Source: Flavobacteriales bacterium (GTDB taxonomy: Bacteria; Bacteroidota; Bacteroidia; NS11-12g; UBA955). Taken from it: a DNA stretch of 5,267 nt. The stretch is from assembly GCA_947450405.1 (NCBI GenBank), contig CANFVI010000120.1, positions 1-5,267 on the forward strand, written 5' to 3'. Shown one piece after another: positions 1 to 4,265 of this stretch. Position numbers and translations under genes: made by a program. The notes under the pieces were generated by a model, which was given only the letters and a program-made list of their open reading frames with translations, had not been told where the DNA came from and did no database searches. Numbering within the stretch: position 1 is the first letter of the stretch; every line of letters begins with the position of its first letter.

Positions 1-642
1 CTTTGCAAAATTGAGAAAGTTATAGATGGCAAATTCTATTTAAGTTGTTTAAGGGATTCCATTTTGTACAAACCAACATTTAGTGATGCTAAATCGATTA
101 TAATTAATGAGGGATTTGAAAAATTCAAAAGCAAGCACATAGGTAAGAAGTATTATTCCTTGTCTGCATTAAATTTTATGTCATTGGATAATCAAGAGAT
201 TCAAGTGGCCCAAACACAGATGTTCACTGTTGAAAGTGTTGAAATAATTAAGTTAAGTACATATGGAATGGGACTTGGGTTTAAACTTTCAAGTAATAAT
301 AAGAGTTTTAAGATATCAATGCCATTTAATGATTTTTACATAGAAAATGGTGGAGACCCTAAAGGTAAAATAGAATTCACATTTGAATATATTAATAAAT
401 TGGAGCTAGTTGATGCTGTTTTATATAATTTCATTAACAAGTCACTATTTAAGAAAAATATTCTAAAGGGTGAAGTTGTTGTTGGAATGACAGAAAAGGA
501 AATTAGAATTGTTTGGGGAATGCCAACAAGAGATAAAATGGCAGCTGGTTTTGATAAAATTATGATTTATCAGGAGGGTACATCAACAACTTATTATTTA
601 TATCTCAAAGGCAAGAAACTAGTCAAGATTTCCCAAATATAA
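1..642 (+). CDS. Unrecognised protein with BamE/SmpA-like C-terminal tail, 5' end outside the window
   Basis: The frame is open from base 1 to a TAA at 640-642, so at least 213 residues are present and the start lies upstream. A TTG at 64 could be used, but 21 sense codons precede it in frame with no stop, so I treat the gene as 5'-partial. The protein is lysine- and isoleucine-rich with alternating beta-type segments and no membrane helix in the visible part. The last 60 residues read GEVVVGMTEKEIRIVWGMPT, then a Tyr-rich strand pair (YYLYLKGKKLVKI). This resembles the G-M-(T/S)-x-x-E-(V/I)...G-x-P pattern followed by 'Y.Y..f..gklv.I' of BamE/SmpA-type and related small lipoprotein domains. 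That likeness is by eye. The main 150-residue region is not recognised, and no function can be given. No clear terminator follows. Confidence 0.75.
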   Translation, partial: LCKIEKVIDGKFYLSCLRDSILYKPTFSDAKSIIINEGFEKFKSKHIGKKYYSLSALNFMSLDNQEIQVAQTQMFTVESVEIIKLSTYGMGLGFKLSSNNKSFKISMPFNDFYIENGGDPKGKIEFTFEYINKLELVDAVLYNFINKSLFKKNILKGEVVVGMTEKEIRIVWGMPTRDKMAAGFDKIMIYQEGTSTTYYLYLKGKKLVKISQI

Positions 643-785
643 AGAGTTTAAGTTCGTGAAAGCAAGAAAATAAATCCATTTTAAAATATCTTTTTTTGAG
701 CTTGACATTTTATAATTTTAATATTTAGAGTATTTATTAGATTTCAATTTATAAATTAGACGAGTTGACAAAATAAATGAATATT
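643..785. other. AT-rich intergenic spacer between converging genes
   Basis: This very AT-rich stretch lies between the plus-strand gene ending at 642 and the minus-strand material starting near 890. It contains the perfect 10-bp palindrome ATTTTAAAAT near 678, followed shortly by a run of seven T (about 691-697). That is a weak candidate for a plus-strand stop signal, but there is no GC-rich stem. All frames carry frequent stops and nothing else is supported. Confidence 0.5.
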
Positions 786-890
786 TCAAATAATTAAATT
801 ATTTAGGGGTATGCAATATTTTTCGTGTTTCACTGTGTAAATTTGTTTGTTGTGGTGTTTCTATGTCCGTAATGTAATGTTTATGGCCAT
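786..890 (-). pseudogene. Possible scrap of a tyrosine integrase N-terminus
   Basis: An ATG at 890-888 begins MAINITLRT and then meets TAG at 863-861. The same frame continues to TGA at 788-786 and contains NKQIYTVKHEKYCIPLNNLI. Many Bacteroidota tyrosine recombinases start with a short beta-strand such as 'M-A-x-I-x-(I/V)-x-L-R-x' followed by 'N-K-x-G-x-Y-P-(I/V)' and 'K-x-Y-I-x-L', so order and spacing are suggestive. The scrap begins 17 bases after the stop of the small membrane protein and lies in the same direction as the excisionase-like gene, which is a natural place for an integrase. The likeness is short, contains a stop and was judged by eye. It may be chance. Confidence 0.22.
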
Positions 891-907
891 AGGGTAATTA
901 TTTTAGT

Positions 908-1207
908 TTATTCGTTGGGCTTTTTATTCCAAAACGTAATAGCGTAATAAATAAAAATTGGTGCAATGCTGTAAAATGCAAATTCGGTAATATCATAAAC
1001 TTTGTCTATTTGAAAATACATTGTTTCGCCATAAGTTTGTAATATTGGTTCTTTGCCTAATAATTCCCATTTTTCCCATTCTTTATGAGCCAACGGAAAA
1101 AATCTACTTTTGCTTCCTGGCGTATTTCTTGCCATTGCCCAAAGTGTTAAATGTATTAATTCCCATATCAAATAAATTGAAATTACTTTGTTACCTGGCT
1201 TTTTCAT
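908..1207 (-). CDS. Small membrane protein of unknown function, last intact gene of an ATGA-coupled cassette
   Basis: This 99-residue protein has a hydrophobic helix at about residues 8-26 (rich in I, L and W) and a second at about 75-92. A basic, aromatic loop of roughly 45 residues joins them, and the tail is charged (NKKPNE). Both helices should span or lie on the inner membrane. The ATG at 1207-1205 overlaps the stop of the upstream HTH gene as ATGA, which settles the start and implies translational coupling. I do not recognise the family. Its codon choice (AGC, GCC, CAA, TTA) is plainly coding and resembles that of the HTH gene more than that of the exported protein at 3374. Being coupled to an excisionase-like gene suggests a mobile-element accessory gene, but no function can be assigned. 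No clear terminator follows. Confidence 0.7.
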   Translation of the reverse strand: MKKPGNKVISIYLIWELIHLTLWAMARNTPGSKSRFFPLAHKEWEKWELLGKEPILQTYGETMYFQIDKVYDITEFAFYSIAPIFIYYAITFWNKKPNE

Positions 1208-1386
1208 TTTGTCGGTAGTCCTAAAAATTCCCTTAATGCTATTTCGCTAATGTGCCACGAATTGCCAATTTTAACGCCTTTAATAATTCCCGTAGTTGAG
1301 TACTTTAAAATAGTGGTTTGCGTTACTTCTAATACGGTTTGCAATTCTTTAACGGTGTAAAACCCTACGCCTTCAATTGTTTTCAT
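1204..1386 (-). CDS. Excisionase-like MerR-type helix-turn-helix DNA-binding protein (HTH_17)
   Basis: This 60-residue protein is almost entirely one winged-HTH domain of the excisionase/MerR-like HTH_17 type. Residues 9-21 (FYTVKELQTVLEV) form the first helix, 22-31 (TQTTILKYST) the recognition helix, then G-I-I-K-G-V-K-I-G-N-S-W-H-I is the wing, and ISEIALREFL is the closing helix. The usual family order is 'T..E.A..L.vs..tv..w...G.i...kiG..w.i....l..fl', and Tyr stands where Trp or Arg is common. Family members act as recombination directionality factors or small regulators in mobile elements. The start ATG at 1386 overlaps the stop of the RHH-like remnant upstream (ATGA), and its own TGA overlaps the start of the membrane protein (ATGA). 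The length is typical for stand-alone members. Whether it is an excisionase or a regulator cannot be told, since no intact integrase is visible. Confidence 0.85.
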   Translation of the reverse strand: MKTIEGVGFYTVKELQTVLEVTQTTILKYSTTGIIKGVKIGNSWHISEIALREFLGLPTK

Positions 1387-1541
1387 TTTGTGTTAAATTG
1401 TGGTTTATGTTGGTCGGGGTTATAATCATTTAGATAGTCGCCAAAAATGTGGGTTACTACTTCTTTAGTTTATAAGCCCCCATATTGTGCAATTTGCTTA
1501 ATGTCTTTTACTATTGTACTTGGTAAAATAAAGGTTATCCT
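1383..1541 (-). pseudogene. Broken ribbon-helix-helix (CopG-like) DNA-binding protein
   Basis: One minus-strand frame reads RITFILPSTIVKDIKQIAQ, then YGGL, a TAA stop at 1472-1470, then TKEVVTHIFGDYLNDYNPDQ and HKPQFNTK before TGA at 1385-1383. The order fits the RHH fold: a short beta-strand (RITFILP), helix A (STIVKDIKQIAQYGG), a turn, and helix B (TKEVVTHIFGDYLNDY). The terminal TGA overlaps the ATG of the HTH gene as ATGA, the same junction seen between the next two genes, which argues that this was once a functional first cistron. There is no ATG in frame. The coding match starts 12 bases after the nuclease stop and is preceded by an in-frame TAA. One base change (for example CAA to TAA) would explain the internal stop. 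RHH proteins are often antitoxins or small repressors. The fold is assigned by eye. Confidence 0.55.
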
Positions 1542-1547
1542 TTATTC

Positions 1548-1577
1548 GCAGCTTTACGCGAAATAACCCAAAGCTGC
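1548..1577. repeat. Perfect 8-bp inverted repeat over the nuclease stop codon
   Basis: GCAGCTTT at 1548-1555 is mirrored exactly by AAAGCTGC at 1570-1577, with a 14-base loop. The minus-strand stop codon of the nuclease (1556-1554) sits in one arm and the loop. In RNA this would be a GC-containing stem at the very end of the nuclease message. No U-run follows on the minus strand, so it is not a standard intrinsic terminator. It could protect the 3' end or separate the nuclease from the cassette downstream. Confidence 0.5.
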
Positions 1578-2588
1578 TTCTGTAAGTTCTTTCTTTAGGT
1601 TAACAACAGTATCCAACCCTTCAAGTTCAAATGGTTTGCCGTTTATTTCTATTTTCTTTTTGTTGTGTGTAAATATTAACCTACAAATCATTTTCTTTTG
1701 ATTGTCATCAACCAAAATTAAAAAACTATTTTTTTGGTCACGATATGAAATTCTTTCGGAACTAATCTCTTTTCTTTGAATCAAAAGGGTTTTAATTGCG
1801 TGATAGAATTTTAATTCTTCGGCAGTCGTAATAATGCTGTTTCCATCTTTTTTTGATTCTTCAATTGATAGTCTATCAGTTATCAATCTTAAATTGCCTG
1901 AATTGATTAGATTTTGGATTTTGTTTTTAGCTGAATCTGTTATTCTTTGACCACCCATTTTATTGAAGATAGTTTTTATCAATTCATCTGTTGGATTGAA
2001 AAGAATTTCAAAAAACGCATCTTCAAACCTTGTCATAAAGAAGAATTCTTGAGCATCCTCAATAAGTTCTTTAAGACTGATTCGTAGGATATCTCTCTTT
2101 AAATGAGTTAAATTTTCTATTGTTTCATCATTCAATTCAGATAAGTTAAAATCCATAAATGGATTTGGGTTTAATGAGGTTTCTTTTGAGTTATTATCAA
2201 TTGCATAAATTTTCCAATCCATTCCGTTTGTTAAAATGGCAATTTTTGCACTCGGAGTATTGATGAAGTAATTGTTTAGTTGGCTGCCCTCTTTATCAGT
2301 GAGTTTTTTCCCAAATACTTTGCATTCAACAACAATCTCAGGTTTCATTGAACCCAATTTGTTATTTACAAACAAACCAATATCTGCCCTGTCATTTTTT
2401 TTGCCAAATCCAGCTGAAACTTCAGTCACCATATCGTCGGAACGACTATATCCAAGGATTTCTAAAATAGGTTCAACCAAAGTAAACCGAGTCTGCGCCT
2501 CATTCGTGCATCTTTCTTCTAATCTTGTGAAGTCAAACTTTAAAAGTGATTTTTTAACTACGGCTATTTGTTTTTTATCTATTTGCAT
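1554..2588 (-). CDS. Stand-alone nuclease with HsdR-N-type PD-(D/E)XK domain (COG4748-like)
   Basis: This 344-residue protein carries the restriction-type nuclease core near its N-terminus: E30 in NEAQTRFTLVEPIL, D69 in DRADIGLFV, E88 and K90 in VVECK, and Q103 in SQLNNYF. These match the E...D...ExK...Q order of type I restriction HsdR N-terminal domains. The stretch AKIAILTNGMDWKIYAID is the conserved 'TdG..w..y' strand after the active site. No Walker A motif or helicase region follows. Residues 160-344 hold a helical linker and a beta-rich C-terminal part (FLILVDDN, MICRLIF) like that of predicted stand-alone nucleases linked with prophages and defence islands. All catalytic residues are present, so it may be active. 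ATG 2588 is the first start after an in-frame TAG 15 bases upstream. A near-match to the -7 element (TTAATTTG, minus strand 2611-2604) lies just upstream without a good -33 box. No methyltransferase or specificity gene is nearby. Confidence 0.85.
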   Translation of the reverse strand: MQIDKKQIAVVKKSLLKFDFTRLEERCTNEAQTRFTLVEPILEILGYSRSDDMVTEVSAGFGKKNDRADIGLFVNNKLGSMKPEIVVECKVFGKKLTDKEGSQLNNYFINTPSAKIAILTNGMDWKIYAIDNNSKETSLNPNPFMDFNLSELNDETIENLTHLKRDILRISLKELIEDAQEFFFMTRFEDAFFEILFNPTDELIKTIFNKMGGQRITDSAKNKIQNLINSGNLRLITDRLSIEESKKDGNSIITTAEELKFYHAIKTLLIQRKEISSERISYRDQKNSFLILVDDNQKKMICRLIFTHNKKKIEINGKPFELEGLDTVVNLKKELTEAALGYFA

Positions 2589-2739
2589 ATAATTACTTAT
2601 CTACAAATTAAATGGATTTTAATTGATTTTCCTTATAATCGATAAAATTGATTAATTGAATTAATAGAAAGGTTGTTAATTAGATTTGGTTGTGATCGAG
2701 TAATAAAATTTTTCTCTCAAAATGGGTTTTTTCAACCTT
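2589..2739. other. Intergenic region upstream of the nuclease, with an orphan promoter-like site
   Basis: No coding potential is visible. On the plus strand TAGATTTG at 2681-2688 matches TAnnTTTG exactly, with TTG at 2656-2658 (22-base spacer, slightly long). A small stem GGGTT...AACCT (2724-2738) follows, with a T-run at 2738-2743. If real, this would make a transcript of about 50 bases with no gene in it. Exact TAnnTTTG matches are expected by chance several times in DNA this AT-rich, so this is only noted. Any promoter of the minus-strand nuclease must also lie here. Confidence 0.3.
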
Positions 2740-2789
2740 TTTTGTGCCTTATTTGTGTCTTGAATTTATAAGTTGTTGATATTCATCTT
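2740..2789 (+). repeat. 50-bp imperfect direct repeat, copy A
   Basis: Copy A aligns without gaps to 3894-3943, with 43 of 50 bases identical. It begins with two adjoining 11-base units, TTTGTGCCTTA (2741-2751) and TTTGTGTCTTG (2752-2762), and ends with TTGATATTCATCTT. The spacing between copies is 1,154 bp. On the minus strand the same bases form the end of a coding remnant (EYQQLINSRHK, stop at 2751-2749). Likely explanations are ends or attachment sites of a decayed element, or two copies of the same gene 3' end. Confidence 0.7.
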
Positions 2790-2886
2790 GTATTGCTTTA
2801 GCTAAAAATAGGTCGTTAAAAATAACCCTGACAACATTATTTAAATCATAAATCTTTTGGTCCAAACACTGCGTAGTATTATGGTA
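2749..2886 (-). pseudogene. C-terminal coding remnant, family not recognised
   Basis: A frame of 45 codons runs from just after TAA (2889-2887) to TAA at 2751-2749. It contains DLNNVVRVIFNDLFLAKAIQ and ends DEYQQLINSRHK, which has the look of two amphipathic helices at a protein C-terminus. There is no ATG; a TTG at codon 8 is the only plausible start, so the 5' part is probably missing. The final 13 codons lie in repeat copy A. In copy B the same frame reads VEYQ-stop-LTISRYK-stop, so the tail was duplicated and then decayed further there. Too short to name. Confidence 0.35.
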
Positions 2887-2941
2887 TTAATATGGAACAT
2901 ATTTACTAAATCAGAATAATTATTTAAAATTAATTAAGTAA

Positions 2942-3052
2942 TTAAATATCTGCTGTACAGTAAGGACATTTCGAAGCAAATCTATTTACGGTATTGAAAC
3001 AATTAGGGCATTTTACTGATAAGCGTTGCCGAAAGTTATATTTAACAGATAC
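2942..3052 (-). pseudogene. C-terminal zinc-ribbon remnant (CPNC...CPYC)
   Basis: On the minus strand a frame after TAG (3055-3053) ends with VKCPNCFNTVNRFASKCPYC and TADI, then TAA at 2944-2942. Two C-P-x-C knuckles 12 residues apart, followed almost at once by the stop, are typical of a C-terminal zinc ribbon in small membrane or adaptor proteins. Such a pattern is unlikely by chance. Upstream codons (VSVKYNFRQRLS) lie opposite a plus-strand reading frame that looks genuinely coding, so the zinc-ribbon gene was probably cut at about 3012 and joined to foreign DNA. Only the tail is left. Confidence 0.5.
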
Positions 3053-3311
3053 CTATTTTTACCACCATTCAGCTTTTGAAGGGTGTTTGTATAATAAGCA
3101 AACCCAAAGCAAAAAGCAAAGGTATTTCGATAAAACGCTGAGTTTGTATTTTCGCAGCGACGAACTTTTTGAACAACTTTACAAAAAACATTTAAAAAAG
3201 CAGTACGCTGGCAAACCAACTAAAAAGTATTTGAAACTTACCCAACAAATACAGAAAGCCGAATGTATTGCAAATTTTGAAATTGAAAATGCTTTAAAAA
3301 GTTTATTTTAG
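2994..3311 (+). CDS. Unrecognised basic protein, probably the 3' part of a truncated mobile-element gene
   Basis: The frame gives up to 105 residues, ending in TAG at 3309-3311. The only start is TTG at 2994, and the first 6 to 8 codons are antisense to the zinc-ribbon remnant, so the true N-terminus is probably lost and coding sequence proper starts near 3012 (FTDKRCRKLYL). The rest reads as real protein: an aromatic segment (YLTDTYFYHHSAFEGCLYN), then a strongly charged helical region (SDELFEQLYKKHLKKQYAGK, KKYLKLTQQIQKAE) and a hydrophobic end (FEIENALKSLF). Codons such as CGC, AGC, GAC and CAG are richer in G+C than those of the neighbouring exported protein and resemble the cassette at 908-1386. 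I do not recognise the family. It may be a fragment of a mobilisation or replication gene, but this is a guess from context and basic charge. Confidence 0.5.
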   Translation: MKQLGHFTDKRCRKLYLTDTYFYHHSAFEGCLYNKQTQSKKQRYFDKTLSLYFRSDELFEQLYKKHLKKQYAGKPTKKYLKLTQQIQKAECIANFEIENALKSLF

Positions 3312-3339
3312 TAAACAGTTATGGCTTTATCATAAAGAA

Positions 3340-3370
3340 ATTGCTTATTCCTATTTATTTTTTATATTTG
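3340..3370 (+). promoter_or_regulatory. Bacteroidota-type promoter (TTG-N19-TATATTTG)
   Basis: TATATTTG at 3363-3370 is an exact TAnnTTTG element, and TTG at 3341-3343 stands 19 bases upstream, the usual place of the -33 box. Transcription would start about 3-6 bases after 3370, at or next to the ATG at 3374, so the message would be leaderless or nearly so. A perfect 6-bp inverted repeat, CTTTAT-C-ATAAAG (3325-3337), lies directly upstream and could bind a regulator. Confidence 0.5.
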
Positions 3371-3373
3371 AGG

Positions 3374-3871
3374 ATGAAAAGAAATTTGATGTTTTTATTT
3401 TTGATGGCTTTTATTAGTATTGGCTATTCTCAAAAAGTTAAAATAAATTCTGAGAAAAGAATTGTGATTGATAGTGTAGTGTCTTTTGATACATTATCAG
3501 TAAATGAAATTTATAATGCTGTAAAAAAATGGTCTGTAACAAATTTTGAAAATGTAAAAGAGGTTACTGTTTATGATTCACCTGAGGAAATTCATTTTCG
3601 TTATGTACAAAATGTAGATAATGGCTATGGGTTTACACCAATTAATACTACAATAATTATTAAAATAAAAAAAGGTAAGATGAGGATTGAGTTTTCTAAT
3701 ATGTCGTGGCGAGATGGGGGAACATTATTTGAAAGTGTATATCTTAAAAATGATGGGACTCTCAGGGATAATAAACCTTGCAGAACAACTTATTTATCAG
3801 TTGAATCAAACTTTAAATTGGGTATTGATGGAATCGCAAAAAATCTAAAACAATCAAAAGATAATTGGTAG
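3374..3871 (+). CDS. Exported protein, probable DUF4468 (TBP-like fold)
   Basis: Starting at ATG 3374 gives 165 residues with a clean signal peptide: MKRN, hydrophobic core LMFLFLMAFISIGYS, then cleavage after about residue 18-19 before QKVKI. There is no lipobox cysteine, so the mature protein should be periplasmic or secreted. A longer reading from TTG 3341 would add 11 residues in front of the signal peptide and would overlap the -33 box, so I reject it. The mature part reads VVSFDTLSVNEIYNAVKKW near its start, then VTVYDSPEEIHFRYV, and later NTTIIIKIKKGKMRIEFSNM. That order (activation by 'L(s)..Iy....kW', residual strand, 'k.gK.R.ef.nm') matches DUF4468 proteins common in Bacteroidota, whose role is unknown. 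It is alone in its transcription unit and lies between the two 50-bp repeats. The gene looks intact. Confidence 0.7.
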   Translation: MKRNLMFLFLMAFISIGYSQKVKINSEKRIVIDSVVSFDTLSVNEIYNAVKKWSVTNFENVKEVTVYDSPEEIHFRYVQNVDNGYGFTPINTTIIIKIKKGKMRIEFSNMSWRDGGTLFESVYLKNDGTLRDNKPCRTTYLSVESNFKLGIDGIAKNLKQSKDNW

Positions 3872-3893
3872 TTTCTTAACCAAAAAAATACAC

Positions 3894-3943
3894 TTTTGTA
3901 CCTTATTTGTACCTTGAAATTGTAAGTTATTGATATTCAACTT
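3894..3943 (+). repeat. 50-bp imperfect direct repeat, copy B
   Basis: This is the partner of 2740-2789. The two 11-base units are cleaner here, TTTGTACCTTA (3895-3905) and TTTGTACCTTG (3906-3916), identical in 10 of 11 bases. The shared tail is TTGATATTCA. The copy begins about 20 bases after the stop of the exported-protein gene, so the two copies bracket the segment holding the basic-protein fragment and the DUF4468 gene. Confidence 0.7.
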
Positions 3944-3944
3944 A

Positions 3945-3971
3945 GATTACTTTTTGTATCGGAAAGTAATC
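3945..3971. repeat. Perfect 9-bp inverted repeat, possible terminator or binding site
   Basis: GATTACTTT (3945-3953) and AAAGTAATC (3963-3971) pair perfectly around a 9-base loop. It starts one base after repeat copy B ends and about 75 bases after the exported-protein stop codon. Lack of a T-run after it and the low GC of the stem make a simple terminator doubtful. A protein-binding site at the end of a former mobile element is equally possible. Confidence 0.5.
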
Positions 3972-4030
3972 GCCACAAAATATACAAATACAAAATACAT
4001 ACTAAACCCTTAGTGTTAGTAGCTGAATAG

Positions 4031-4120
4031 AACAAAAGTAAAGGCGACGACCTTGCCGATTATTTAATAAAACAGGATTGGCGATTATTCAGGGAAAGGA
4101 ACATTCAGGAACAACCCTAA
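4031..4120 (+). pseudogene. 29-codon coding scrap, not recognised
   Basis: Between TAG (4028-4030) and TAA (4118-4120) one frame reads GDDLADYLIKQDWRLFRERN, then IQEQP. It has no start codon. The amino acid pattern (D-D-L-A-D-Y-L...D-W-R-L-F) looks like the C-terminal helix of a real protein; tails like this occur in TOPRIM/primase-type proteins of Bacteroidota mobile elements, but the stretch is too short to name. Its G+C-richer codons contrast with the flanks. Confidence 0.3.
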
Positions 4121-4265
4121 CATGAAAAATTTAATGAGGTTATCCACCAATAAAATAATTTATTTTACACGTTGAACAATTGCCAAAAGTGTATGTATTC
4201 AAAACTGAAAGAATCGAATATTATATAAAGGAACAGCCTTAGATTAAATAAAGTTTGGACGAAAT
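4121..4265. other. Intergenic region without recognised content
   Basis: This is the AT-rich remainder between the coding scrap and the stop of the minus-strand membrane protein. I see no open frame with protein-like content, no strong hairpin and no T-run that would end transcription of the membrane-protein gene. Confidence 0.5.

Larger units (their letters stand above)
3872..4030. other. Intergenic patch with repeat copy B and two hairpins
   Basis: After the exported protein there is no gene for almost 400 bases. This first part holds repeat copy B, a perfect 9-bp hairpin (3945-3971) and a second stem of TACTAAAC (4000-4007) with TGTTAGTA (4014-4021), 7 of 8 paired around a 6-base loop. 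No T-run follows either stem. Both strands carry frequent stops. Confidence 0.5.

Noticed and set aside
64..66. TTG as start of the first gene
   Set aside because: The frame is open for all 21 codons upstream to the window edge with similar codon use, so a start further left is more likely.
838..845. TAAATTTG on the plus strand as a promoter
   Set aside because: There is no -33 box at the right distance and no plus-strand gene follows; such matches arise by chance in AT-rich DNA.
1021..1218. Plus-strand open frame of 65 codons
   Set aside because: It is antisense to the coupled membrane-protein gene, which has better codon use and ATGA-linked context.
2272..2592. Plus-strand open frame of 106 codons
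   Set aside because: It lies entirely opposite the N-terminal half of the nuclease, whose catalytic motifs fix the coding strand.
2977..2984. TAGATTTG on the minus strand as a promoter
   Set aside because: It lies inside the zinc-ribbon coding remnant, and no convincing gene starts just downstream of it.
2589..2993. tRNA fragment as attachment site near repeat copy A
   Set aside because: I looked for a T-loop (GGTTCGA-like) and acceptor stem on both strands here and found none.
3013..3219. Minus-strand open frame of 68 codons
   Set aside because: It is antisense to the basic-protein fragment and its sequence is Cys/Phe-rich without any fold-like pattern.
3341..3343. TTG as start of the exported protein
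   Set aside because: It would put 11 extra residues before a complete signal peptide and coincides with the -33 promoter box.
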